Positions 5,331 to 12,370 are shown, numbered from the stretch's first letter. The stretch: DNA of 16,017 nucleotides from JAJXWB01 sp036796555 (GCA_036796555.1 DAIRCS010000071.1:1-16017); one strand, 5' to 3'. Numbers and translations: made by a program. The notes: generated by a model from the sequence alone, not told the origin.

Positions 5331-5927
5331 TCAATCCTCCGTCACGTGCTTCAGCCCGGCCTTCATATAGTCCCAGCCGGTATAGAGCGTCAGCAGCGCG
5401 GAAATCCACAGGAGCGCCAGGCCGATCTTCACATTGCCCGGCAGCACCGTCTCCCCGGCCCGGCCGGCAATGAGGAAGCCGAGCGCGATGAGTTGCATCG
5501 TCGTCTTCCATTTGGCCACCGCGCTGACCGGCACCGACACCTTGAGCGCGGCCAGGAATTCGCGCAGGCCCGAGACGAGTATCTCGCGGCACAGGATGAT
5601 GATCGCCGCCCAGATCGACCAGCCCTCGATCGTATGATCGGCCACCAGCATCATCAGCACGGCGGCGACGAGCAGCTTGTCCGCGATCGGATCGAGCATC
5701 CGGCCCATCGAGGATTGCAGCTTCCAGGCCCGCGCCAGATAGCCGTCGAAGAAATCGGTGACGCCGGCGGCGGTGAAGACGCCCAGCGCCGTCCAGCGCA
5801 TCCAGTATTCGTCGGGCCACAGCATCAGCGCGACCACAATCGGCACCGCGACGACACGGCCATAGGTCAGCAGGTTCGGCAGCGCCAGCGTGTGATTTTT
5901 GGCGCGCGGCGCCGTGGTTTCGGACAT
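5331..5927 (-). CDS. pgsA: CDP-diacylglycerol--glycerol-3-phosphate 3-phosphatidyltransferase
   Basis: PgsA is an inner-membrane enzyme that makes phosphatidylglycerol phosphate, the committed step to phosphatidylglycerol and cardiolipin. The full CDP-alcohol phosphotransferase signature is present: D-x2-DG-x2-AR-x8-G-x3-D-x3-D in TDFFDGYLAR...GRMLDPIADK. Several hydrophobic helices follow. I prefer the ATG at 5927 (MSETTAPRAKNHTLALPNLLTYGR, 198 residues, normal length). An ATG at 5978 would add 17 residues, but it touches the edge of a palindromic element and the added part is unlike the family. Neither start has a clear Shine-Dalgarno sequence. The gene lies between uvrC and moaD, an order seen in other Hyphomicrobiales. 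Confidence 0.93.
   Translation of the reverse strand: MSETTAPRAKNHTLALPNLLTYGRVVAVPIVVALMLWPDEYWMRWTALGVFTAAGVTDFFDGYLARAWKLQSSMGRMLDPIADKLLVAAVLMMLVADHTIEGWSIWAAIIILCREILVSGLREFLAALKVSVPVSAVAKWKTTMQLIALGFLIAGRAGETVLPGNVKIGLALLWISALLTLYTGWDYMKAGLKHVTED
5336..5340 (-). promoter_or_regulatory. Ribosome binding site of moaD inside the pgsA 3' end
   Basis: GGAGG on the minus strand lies six bases before the GTG start of moaD and overlaps the last sense codons of pgsA (Thr-Glu-Asp). It supports the GTG start and points to translational coupling. Confidence 0.75.
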
Positions 5928-5978
5928 TTCGCGAGGGAACACGGCCGGGGCGGGCGCGTCAACAGCGAATGAAGGCAT

Positions 5979-6049
5979 GGGGCGTTCGGCATTCGACAGC
6001 CGGAATCTGTTCGACTGCCGAATGCCAAACGCCGACTTCCGAACGCCCT
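5979..6049. repeat. Palindromic element between uvrC and pgsA
   Basis: The outer arms are GGGCGTTCGG (5980-5989) and CCGAACGCCC (6039-6048), and the inner arms GGCATTCG (5988-5995) and CGAATGCC (6019-6026). A further CGACAG/CTGTTCG pairing has one bulge. It is less GC-rich than the other elements and seems to be another family. It touches the uvrC stop codon (6048-6050) on one side and the alternative pgsA ATG (5976-5978) on the other, so it fills a junction within the operon. Confidence 0.85.
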
Positions 6050-8192
6050 ACCCCTTTTCATGAAAATGCGCGTAAACGAGCCGCGCCGTGGCCGCGTTCA
6101 CGCCCGGCGTCTTCTCCAGATCGGCAAGCGCGGCCTGCGAGACCGCCTTGGCCGTGCCGAAGGCCGCCAGCAGCGCCCGCTTGCGCGCGGGGCCGACGCC
6201 GGCGATCTCGTCGAGCGGCGAGCGCGTGAATTCCTTCTTGCGGCGAGCGCGATGCGTGCCGATGGCGAAGCGATGGGTCTCGTCCCGCAGCCGCTGCACG
6301 AAATAGAGGGCGGGATCGCGCGGCGCCATGCGGAAGGGCTCGCGCCCCGCGACGAAGAACATTTCGCGCCCCGAATCGCGGTCCGCGCCCTTGGCGATCG
6401 ACACGACGGGAATGTCGGTGACGCCGACATCCGCCATGGCCGCGCGCGCCGCCTCGAACTGCCCCTTCCCGCCGTCGATGACGACAAGATCGGGGCGCGC
6501 GGGGAAGGCGTCGGGGTCTGCGGCTTCGCCCTTCTCCCCGTTTACGGAATCCGCCTCCCCTCCCCCTTGCGGGGAGGGGCCGGGGGTGGGGGCCGACTGG
6601 GTCAAATCCTGCGAGATTTCCGTTGCGGCTACCCCCACCCCGCCCTCCCCGCAAGGGGGAGGGAGAGACGCCGGCGATGGTTCGGCGCGCTCTGCAGCCG
6701 CGCCCTCCTCCTTCACCAGCCGCGCGAACCGCCGCCGCAACACCTCGCGCATCATGCCGAAATCGTCGCCGGGCGTCAGCTCCTGCGACTTGATGTTGAA
6801 CGTGCGATAGTGCGTCTTCATGAAGCCGTTGCGGCCGGCGACGATCATCGCGCCGATCGCGTTCGTCCCCATGATGTGGGAATTGTCGTAGACCTCGACG
6901 CGGCGGATCGGCCGCTCGATCCCGAAAGCCTGGCCGAGCGCGCCGAGCAGCTTCTCCTGGCTCGCGGCCTCGGCCAGCTTGCGCGACAGCGTCTGCCGCG
7001 CATTGGCCGCCGCTGCATCGACAAGCTCGCGCTTCTCGCCGCGCTGCGGCGCGGCGACCTCGACCTTGCGGCCCGCGCGCGTCGCCAGCGCCGCGCTTAG
7101 CACGTCGCGCTCCTCGACATCCTCGTTCAGCAGCACGAGCGACGGCGCCGGGCGCTCGTCGTAGAATTGCGCGACGAAGGCGCCGAGCACTTCCGACTTG
7201 CTGAGGGATTTGTCGGCGCGCGGAAAATAGGCGCGATTGCCCCAGTTCTGGCCGGTGCGGAAGAAGAAGATTTCGACGCAGAACTGGCCCGCCTCCTCCG
7301 CGATGGCGAAGACGTCGGCCTCCTCGACGCTGCGCGGATTGATGCCCTGCGATCCCTGGATCGCCGACAGCGCCGCGATGCGGTCGCGCAGCCGCGCCGC
7401 GCGCTCGAAATCGAGTTTCTGCGCCGCCTCGCCCATCTCGTGCGCGAGAAGATCGCGCACAGCGCGGCTCTTGCCGGAGAGAAAATCATGCGCCTCGCGC
7501 ACGAGTTCGCCGTAGTCCGTGTGCGAGATTTCGCCGGTGCACGGGCCCGCGCAACGCTTGATCTGGAACAGCAGGCAGGGCCGCGTGCGGTTCTCGTAAT
7601 AGCTGTCCGTGCAGGAGCGCAGAAGGAACGCGCGCTGCAGCGCGTTGAGCGTGCGCCCCACGGCTTGAGCGCTCGCGAACGGCCCGAAATAATCGCCCTT
7701 GCGGTTGCGCGCGCCGCGATGTTTCGCGATCTGCGGCGCGACGTGATCGCGTGTGAGCAGGATATAGGGAAACGACTTGTCGTCGCGCATCAGCACGTTG
7801 AAGCGCGGCTTCAATTGCTTGATAAGGTTGGTCTCGAGCAGCAGCGCCTCGGGCTCTGTCTCCGTCGAGACGAACACCATCGAGGCGGTGAGCGCGATCA
7901 TGCGGCCGATGCGATTGGTGTGGCCCTCGCCGCGCATGTAGGAGGCGATGCGCTTCTTCACGCTTTTCGCCTTGCCGACATACAAAACCTCGCCGTCGGC
8001 GGCGATCATGCGATAGACGCCGGGCCCGACCGGCGCATGCTTCCAGTGGGTGCGGATGACCTCGACGCCGCGCGCGAGCGGCCCCGGCGCGGTCTCGGCG
8101 CTCAGGTCGAGATCGAGAATCGGCAGGCTCTGTTCGGCATCATCGGAAACGTCGGCGTCCTCGGGCGGCGCGTCGACGGAATTCTTGATCAT
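6048..8192 (-). CDS. uvrC: UvrABC excinuclease subunit C, with an in-frame palindromic insertion
   Basis: UvrC makes both incisions in nucleotide excision repair. From ATG 8192 it has 714 residues. The domains are: GIY-YIG nuclease at about 53-135 (GPGVYRM, LYVGKAKS); a four-cysteine cluster Cys194/206/214/218 fitting the UvrC iron-sulfur site; a UvrB-binding UVR segment at about 245-280; the RNase H-like nuclease with Asp436 (VYDNSHIMGTNAIG), Asp573 (VIDGGKGQ) and His640 (ETHRFAI); and a C-terminal tandem helix-hairpin-helix at about 660-710. Residues 508-547 are encoded by a 120-bp palindromic repeat in the variable linker before PDLVVIDGG, which makes the protein longer than usual. The open frame extends to 8393, but that part overlaps the divergent lipoprotein gene and is not UvrC-like. 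The start has no strong ribosome binding site. Confidence 0.95.
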   Translation of the reverse strand: MIKNSVDAPPEDADVSDDAEQSLPILDLDLSAETAPGPLARGVEVIRTHWKHAPVGPGVYRMIAADGEVLYVGKAKSVKKRIASYMRGEGHTNRIGRMIALTASMVFVSTETEPEALLLETNLIKQLKPRFNVLMRDDKSFPYILLTRDHVAPQIAKHRGARNRKGDYFGPFASAQAVGRTLNALQRAFLLRSCTDSYYENRTRPCLLFQIKRCAGPCTGEISHTDYGELVREAHDFLSGKSRAVRDLLAHEMGEAAQKLDFERAARLRDRIAALSAIQGSQGINPRSVEEADVFAIAEEAGQFCVEIFFFRTGQNWGNRAYFPRADKSLSKSEVLGAFVAQFYDERPAPSLVLLNEDVEERDVLSAALATRAGRKVEVAAPQRGEKRELVDAAAANARQTLSRKLAEAASQEKLLGALGQAFGIERPIRRVEVYDNSHIMGTNAIGAMIVAGRNGFMKTHYRTFNIKSQELTPGDDFGMMREVLRRRFARLVKEEGAAAERAEPSPASLPPPCGEGGVGVAATEISQDLTQSAPTPGPSPQGGGEADSVNGEKGEAADPDAFPARPDLVVIDGGKGQFEAARAAMADVGVTDIPVVSIAKGADRDSGREMFFVAGREPFRMAPRDPALYFVQRLRDETHRFAIGTHRARRKKEFTRSPLDEIAGVGPARKRALLAAFGTAKAVSQAALADLEKTPGVNAATARLVYAHFHEKG
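6553..6672. repeat. Large GC-rich palindromic element, copy 2 (inside uvrC)
   Basis: This is the same element as at 2106-2229: the 110 bases from 6556 align without gaps to those from 2114, with about ten differences that fall mostly in the middle. It has the same two flanking hairpins and the inner GGGGGTGGG/CCCCCACCC pairing. Its length is 120 bases, or 40 codons, so the uvrC frame is kept; the encoded stretch is Pro/Gly-rich (SLPPPCGEGG...PGPSPQGGG). All forward frames and two reverse frames are free of stops. Confidence 0.92.
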
Positions 8193-8256
8193 GGGCGAGA
8201 GATTTAAGCGGAAGCGAGCGGGATGCAACGGGGCGACGGAACGGGAAAGACCATGC

Positions 8257-8268
8257 TTGACCTTGACC
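8257..8268 (+). promoter_or_regulatory. Tandem TTGACC pair in the uvrC/lipoprotein divergent region (candidate -35 or operator)
   Basis: TTGACC occurs twice in direct succession, 53 bases before the lipoprotein ATG. Either copy resembles a -35 box, but there is no convincing -10 box at the right distance (TTCATT at 8280-8285 is the best for the first copy). It may be a promoter element or a binding site; the evidence is weak. Confidence 0.22.
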
Positions 8269-8320
8269 GTGGACAATCTTTCATTCAGGAGTGAAAGCCA
8301 TATCGAGGTCGAGAATTCGA

Positions 8321-8989
8321 ATGCGTTCCTGCTTATTTTTTCTTTCAGTCGCTCTTTTTTCCGCATCGCTTGCAGGCTGCCAGTCGACCGCAAGCAGTCC
8401 CTCGTTCGGGGAGGTTCCGGCGTCCGGCGGCGGCATTTCCCGCCCGGGCACGTTCACCCAGCTCCGCAATCCCGATGCGAACAAGTGGCAGGTGACCGCG
8501 AACGCGAACGGCGTCATGCGGCTGATCTGTCGGCCCCTCGCCTGTCCCGAACCGTCCCTGCTCATCATGGCGCACGGGCGTTCGCCGACGCGCAATCCGG
8601 ATCCGGCGGCGCTGCAGCGGCTTGCGCGCGAGACGATACCGACGAATATCCAGGCTGACGATCTGCGCGTGGACACGGCATCCAAAGGCCATGTCCACCT
8701 CAAGCTTGGAAAGTCGGAGGTCGCCACGGTCCGTGGATTTCCGGCTGTCGTCGTCGATTATCAGCGCACCGGCGTCGGCAGGCCCGATTACGCCGTTCGC
8801 ACCATCGTCTTCGCGGGATTGAACATGATCACCGTGACATCGGCCTCGAAGTCCCCCGCCGTTGCGCACCAGAACATGGACGATGCGATCGCGGCGATGG
8901 ACATTCTCGACATGCCGCCGCCGCCCTCGCCCAAGGTCGGCGCGTCGAACCCTCCGGCGCACGAAGCCGTAGCCGACGCGAAGAAATAG
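8321..8989 (+). CDS. Unknown outer-membrane or periplasmic lipoprotein
   Basis: From ATG 8321 this is a 222-residue protein with a lipoprotein signal: MRSC, a hydrophobic core, then the lipobox LAGC with Cys20 as the lipidated residue, and a Ser/Gly-rich tether (21-42). The body has a central region (about 45-200) with short strands and a cysteine pair in ICRPLAC (69 and 74), and a Pro/Ala-rich, Lys-ending tail (about 200-222). I do not recognise the domain. A GTG at 8291 would add ten residues; AGGA touches that GTG directly and is too close, so I prefer the ATG. The product should be a substrate of the Lgt encoded downstream in this window. The stop is six bases from the convergent pgeF stop. 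Confidence 0.8.
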   Translation: MRSCLFFLSVALFSASLAGCQSTASSPSFGEVPASGGGISRPGTFTQLRNPDANKWQVTANANGVMRLICRPLACPEPSLLIMAHGRSPTRNPDPAALQRLARETIPTNIQADDLRVDTASKGHVHLKLGKSEVATVRGFPAVVVDYQRTGVGRPDYAVRTIVFAGLNMITVTSASKSPAVAHQNMDDAIAAMDILDMPPPPSPKVGASNPPAHEAVADAKK

Positions 8990-8995
8990 TCCGCT

Positions 8996-9763
8996 TCAAT
9001 CGAGCGTAATCGCCGACACCAGCCGCCCGTAATCCGGCTCCTTGCGGTGCGTCGTGCGGCGGTAGCTGTAGAACCGCGCGGCGTCCGCATAGGTGTCGAG
9101 GCGCAGATTCTCGAAGGTCGCGACGCCCGCGCGCGCCGCGCGCATGCCGATGAAGGCGGGCAGGTCGAACATCTTGTGTTCCGGCTTCGCCGACGGCGCG
9201 AAAAACCGCGCATGATCGGGCGACGCCGCCACGAATTGCGCGAAAAATTCAGGTCCGACCTCGTAGCTGTCAGGCCCGATCGTCGGCCCGAGCGCGACGA
9301 TCGTCTGCGCGCGCCTTGCGCCGAGATTTTCCATCGCGGAAATCGTCGCCTCGATCACGCCGCCCAGCGCGCCCTTCCAACCCGCATGGCACGCGCCGAC
9401 GACCGCCGCCTTCGGATCGGCGAACAGGATCATGCCGCAATCGGCGCCTGTCACGCCGAGCGCGAGCCCGGGCGTCGCCGTCGCAAGCCCGTCGCAGCGC
9501 GGGCGCTCGGTCCACGGCGCGTCGACGATCAGGCAATCCGACGAATGGATCTGGAACGGCACGAGGAATCGCTCGGCCGAGACGCCGATCGTCTCCGCCA
9601 TCCGCCGCTTGTTCTCGGCCACGTTCTCGCGCGCGTCGCTCGAGCCGACGCCGCCGTTCAGCGTGGCGTAGACGCCCTCGCTCACGCCGCCGTCGCGCGT
9701 GAAGAAGGCATGCTTCACGCCCGCCGCGGCGAGCGTGGCGGACTGGATGACCGGCAAATTCAC
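8996..9763 (-). CDS. pgeF: Peptidoglycan editing factor PgeF (YfiH / multicopper polyphenol-oxidase-like laccase-domain family)
   Basis: This 255-residue protein belongs to the YfiH/YlmD family. The conserved metal and active-site residues are visible: His73 in PFQIHSSD, Cys109 in TGADCGMI and His126 in ACHAGWKG. In Escherichia coli the family member hydrolyses wrongly incorporated residues in peptidoglycan precursors (L-Ser amidase activity); related proteins show purine-nucleoside activity. The start is GTG (9763-9761), which overlaps the stop of the upstream methyltransferase as GTGA; a GAGGAG lies eight bases before it, inside that gene. It is the last gene of the lgt-methyltransferase-pgeF operon. 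Confidence 0.92.
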   Translation of the reverse strand: MNLPVIQSATLAAAGVKHAFFTRDGGVSEGVYATLNGGVGSSDARENVAENKRRMAETIGVSAERFLVPFQIHSSDCLIVDAPWTERPRCDGLATATPGLALGVTGADCGMILFADPKAAVVGACHAGWKGALGGVIEATISAMENLGARRAQTIVALGPTIGPDSYEVGPEFFAQFVAASPDHARFFAPSAKPEHKMFDLPAFIGMRAARAGVATFENLRLDTYADAARFYSYRRTTHRKEPDYGRLVSAITLD

Positions 9764-10863
9764 GCGAACTGCTCCTCGATGAATCCCGGCAGCGCCTCGA
9801 TGCCGCGCCGCGTCACCGCCATCGCCTTGAACAGCCGCCCCATGTCCGTGTCCTTCTCCTCCGAGACGAGGCGCGCGAGGCTCCTCTCGATCTCCTCGCG
9901 CTGCGCGGCGCCGGCGTTGCGCATCAGCGCCTGCGCACGCTGCACGATGCCGATCTGGCGCAGGAAAAAACCCTGGCTGACGGGCCCGTGCACGCGCGCG
10001 CCGGCCGCCTTCGCGGCGCGGCCGAGGCCGGCGAAGTCGATATGCGTCGTCAGGTCCGCTTCGCCCGGGCTTTCCAGCGGATCGACATAGGCGTGGTCGC
10101 GCATCGCCTGCAGCGTCTCGCCGAGCGCCGTTTGCGCATGGCCGTAGTCGACGACGAGCAGCGCCCCGCCCTGTTGCACGATGCGCGCGGCGAGCGTCGT
10201 CATGATGCGCTGGCCGATCGCGCCGACCTCCAGCACGGCGCCGAACTGCGCGTCGACGGTCAGATATTTTTCGACCTCCGCCGCCGCCCCGAAGGCGAGT
10301 TTCCCGTCGGCGAGCCCCACCTGTCGCTCGCGCCAGCCTTCGGCGGTCTTCACATAATGGCGCGCAGGCAGCGCATCGAAGAATTCGTTGGCGAGGATGA
10401 CCGCCGGTCCCGGCGGAATCTGCTCGACGCTTTCGGCCCAGTCGACGGTGCGCTCGGCGCTTTCCAGCATCTTCTCCTGGCGCGCCCGCAGCGCCGGGCT
10501 CGTCTCGACCATCGTGACCGACAGGTCGGAAAAGAAATCCGGCGCCGCGCGCGCGGCCCGCAGCGCGTCCGCCATCAGCGTGCCGCGGCCGGGCCCGAGC
10601 TCGACGAGCCGCGCCGGCTGCGGGCCGCCGATCAGCCGCCATGTCTCGGCCGCCCACAGGCCCAGCAATTCGCCGAACATCTGGCTGATCTCGGGAGAGG
10701 TCACGAAATCGCCGTCCGCGCCGAGCGGATCGCGCGTCATGTAATAGCCGTGCACGGGATGGGCGAGGCACAGGCCCATGTAGCGCTCGACCGAAATCGG
10801 GCCATCCTGCGCGATCATGGCCGCGATTTCCCTGGCCAGAGGATTAAGCGCCGGCTCGCTCAT
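9760..10863 (-). CDS. Class I SAM-dependent methyltransferase of the NDUFAF7/MidA family
   Basis: The protein has 367 residues. The N-terminal part (MSEPALNPLAREIAAMI...ERYMGLCLAHPVHGYY) and the block DFVTSPEISQMFGELLGLW are typical of the family. The SAM-binding glycine-rich motif VELGPGRGTL is at 87-96, and the family block ILANEFFDALPARHY follows. The mitochondrial member dimethylates an arginine of a complex I subunit; a similar role here is inference only. The ATG (10863-10861) overlaps the lgt stop as ATGA, and the gene's own TGA overlaps the pgeF start, so the three genes are translated as a coupled set. The frame is open further upstream through lgt in another frame; that extension is not real. 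Confidence 0.9.
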   Translation of the reverse strand: MSEPALNPLAREIAAMIAQDGPISVERYMGLCLAHPVHGYYMTRDPLGADGDFVTSPEISQMFGELLGLWAAETWRLIGGPQPARLVELGPGRGTLMADALRAARAAPDFFSDLSVTMVETSPALRARQEKMLESAERTVDWAESVEQIPPGPAVILANEFFDALPARHYVKTAEGWRERQVGLADGKLAFGAAAEVEKYLTVDAQFGAVLEVGAIGQRIMTTLAARIVQQGGALLVVDYGHAQTALGETLQAMRDHAYVDPLESPGEADLTTHIDFAGLGRAAKAAGARVHGPVSQGFFLRQIGIVQRAQALMRNAGAAQREEIERSLARLVSEEKDTDMGRLFKAMAVTRRGIEALPGFIEEQFA

Positions 10864-11678
10864 GGCTTCGCCCCTTCCGCCCTGCTGCGCAGGATCAGCC
10901 ACAAGCCTACCACGATCATCGGCGCCGACAGGACCATGCCCATGGTCAGCCCATGCGCGAGCGCCTCGAGCTGCGGATCGGGCTCGCGGAAGAATTCGGA
11001 GACGATGCGGGCGAGCCCGTAGCCGACGCCGAACACGCCCGCGACCAGCCCCGGCCGCCGGAACCCGCCAGCGCGCACGACCAGCGCGGTGACGATCAGG
11101 AGCAGCCCGCCCTCCAGCCCCGCCTCGTAGAGCTGGCTCGGATGGCGCGGCTCCGGCCCCGCGCCGGGAAAGACCATGGCCCAGGGAACGTCGGTCGGCC
11201 GGCCCCACATCTCCGGCTTGATGAAATTGGCGAGCCGGCCGAAGAAAATGCCGATCGGCGCGACCGCGCCGCAGATGTCGGCCACGGTGAAGGCGGACAC
11301 CTTGTACTTGCGGGCGAAAACCCAGGCGCCCAGCGCGACGCCCGCGAGCCCGCCGTGAAAGGCCATGCCGCCGTGCCAGACGGCGAGGATCTCGGCGGGA
11401 TGGGCGATGTAATAATCGAGCCCGTAGAACAACACGTTGAACAGCCGCCCCCCCACGACCGCGCCGAGCGCGGAATAGACGAGCAGGTCGTCGAGGCTCT
11501 GCGCCCCAGGCTGCGGCGTTTCGCCCCAGAGCCTGTCCGCGCCGACGAGCCAGCGCGCATAGAGCCAGCCGAGCAGCAGGCCGAAGACATAGGCCAGCCC
11601 GTACCAGCGCACGGGCAGCGGGCCGATCGAGAAGAAAACCGGGTCGATCGCGGGAAAGGGGATCGCCAGAAACGGCAT
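10860..11678 (-). CDS. lgt: Prolipoprotein diacylglyceryl transferase Lgt
   Basis: Lgt moves a diacylglyceryl group from phosphatidylglycerol to the lipobox cysteine of prolipoproteins in the inner membrane. The 272-residue product has the family's length and about seven hydrophobic segments. It has IGPLPVRWYGLAY at the N-terminus, WHGGMAFHGGL at 101-111, the signature region GRLANFIKPEMWGR at 147-160 with Arg148 and Asn151 kept, and YGLARIVSEFFREPD near the C-terminus. The usual second Asn of the signature (NFIN-x-E) is Lys154 here. Ribosome binding is modest (AAGG ten bases upstream). It heads an operon with a methyltransferase and pgeF. Its two visible links are PgsA, which makes its lipid donor, and the lipoprotein gene at 8321. 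Confidence 0.96.
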   Translation of the reverse strand: MPFLAIPFPAIDPVFFSIGPLPVRWYGLAYVFGLLLGWLYARWLVGADRLWGETPQPGAQSLDDLLVYSALGAVVGGRLFNVLFYGLDYYIAHPAEILAVWHGGMAFHGGLAGVALGAWVFARKYKVSAFTVADICGAVAPIGIFFGRLANFIKPEMWGRPTDVPWAMVFPGAGPEPRHPSQLYEAGLEGGLLLIVTALVVRAGGFRRPGLVAGVFGVGYGLARIVSEFFREPDPQLEALAHGLTMGMVLSAPMIVVGLWLILRSRAEGAKP

Positions 11679-11743
11679 CGAATCGGCCTTGGTCCTTCAG
11701 CTTCAGGGTGGTCTCGCGCGCGCCACAACCCGCGTCAAGCCGC

Positions 11744-11809
11744 GCCGGGACCGCCGGCCTCCGGCCGGCTTTTCGGCGCCGGTGCCGGCTGGAAGCCGGC
11801 GGTCCCGGC
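11744..11809. repeat. Inverted repeat in the lgt/UbiK-family divergent region (second copy of the moaD-moaE type)
   Basis: The left arm (11744-11769) matches the left arm at 5012-5037 exactly. The right arm (11784-11809) is its reverse complement with two mismatches. The spacer is 14 bases and differs from the other copy. It lies in the 188-base gap between the divergent starts of lgt (11678) and the UbiK-family gene (11867). Confidence 0.92.
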
Positions 11810-11866
11810 TCGGCCAATATGCTGGCCTGATTTCGTGGGATGAGACCGCAACCCGGAGATACCGCC

Positions 11867-12124
11867 ATGCAAGAAAGCCGTTCCCGCCTGACCGACGACC
11901 TCGCCCGCATGTTCAACGACGCAGCCGGCCTCGCCAACGGCGTCCGCCGCGAGGTCGAAACCGTCGTGCGCACGCAGATGGAGCGCATGCTCTCGAAGAT
12001 GGACGTGGTGAACCGCGAGGAATTCGAGGCGGTCCGCGACATGGCCGCGCTCGCCCGCGAAGAGAACGAGAAGCTGGAAAAGCGCATCGCCGAGCTGGAG
12101 GCGAAGCTCGCCGCGAAGGACTGA
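11867..12124 (+). CDS. UbiK/BMFP-family coiled-coil accessory protein
   Basis: This 85-residue protein starts at ATG 11867, with GGAG (11855-11858) eight bases upstream. The N-terminal half is an amphipathic helix (RLTDDLARMFNDAAGLANGVRREVE split by a short turn), and the second half is a heptad-rich coiled coil (VVNREEFEAVRDMAALAREENEKLEKRIAELEAKL). The segment VNREEFEAVRDMA is the hallmark of the BMFP domain. In gammaproteobacteria the family member UbiK helps ubiquinone synthesis as a membrane-binding trimer; in alphaproteobacteria the role is less certain. A frame nine residues longer has no ribosome binding site. The gene diverges from lgt. Confidence 0.88.
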   Translation: MQESRSRLTDDLARMFNDAAGLANGVRREVETVVRTQMERMLSKMDVVNREEFEAVRDMAALAREENEKLEKRIAELEAKLAAKD

Positions 12125-12144
12125 GAGACCTGGACCGCCGCATC

Positions 12145-12230
12145 TGTCATCCCCGCGAAAGCGGGGATCCAGAGCCAGAGCCGCGATGCTGGATTCCCGA
12201 TCGCTTGCTGCGCAAGCGTCGGGAATGACG
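12145..12230. repeat. GTCATCCCCGCG-type palindromic element downstream of the UbiK-family gene
   Basis: The outer arms are GTCAT (12146-12150) and ATGAC (12225-12229). Inside are CCCCGC-GAAA-GCGGGG (12151-12166, with a GNRA-like loop), and TCCCGA/TCGGGA with CGCTTG/CAAGCG (about 12195-12224). This form is common in alphaproteobacterial genomes. It starts 21 bases after the stop codon and may end transcription before the ybjN-like gene. Confidence 0.85.
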
Positions 12231-12318
12231 TCGCGACGACCGCAGAGCCGATTCTGTGGACACATCTCCGCCGACTCTGGACCCAACCCCCCGAATCCAC
12301 GAGGTTATTTGCATCCGG

Positions 12319-12370
12319 TTGCAGCGTTCGAGTCGCATCCGGCTATAGTCGTCTTGCGAAGTGATTCGCA
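12319..12370 (+). promoter_or_regulatory. Candidate promoter and operator of the YbjN-domain gene
   Basis: The gap 12125-12481 holds the palindromic element above and, after it, about 250 bases without a gene. Within it TATAGT (12344-12349) could be a -10 box, with TTGCAG (12319-12324) as a -35 box at a rather long 19-base spacing. Directly after lies a perfect inverted repeat, TGCGAA-GTGA-TTCGCA (12355-12370), placed near the expected transcription start, where a repressor could act. Leader length to the ATG would be about 125 bases. I see no RNA gene or riboswitch in the leader. Confidence 0.3.

Noticed and set aside
4345..6672. CRISPR-like array, considered because of several repeats in a short region
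   Set aside because: The repeats are long inverted structures of different kinds, unevenly spaced, partly inside genes, with no uniform spacers and no cas genes.
8193..8393. Upstream extension of uvrC by 67 residues
   Set aside because: It overlaps the start and signal peptide of the lipoprotein gene and has no UvrC-like sequence.
10864..12300. Upstream extension of the methyltransferase frame to 846 residues
   Set aside because: It is an out-of-frame reading of lgt and of palindromic DNA; the ATGA overlap with lgt fixes the start at 10863.
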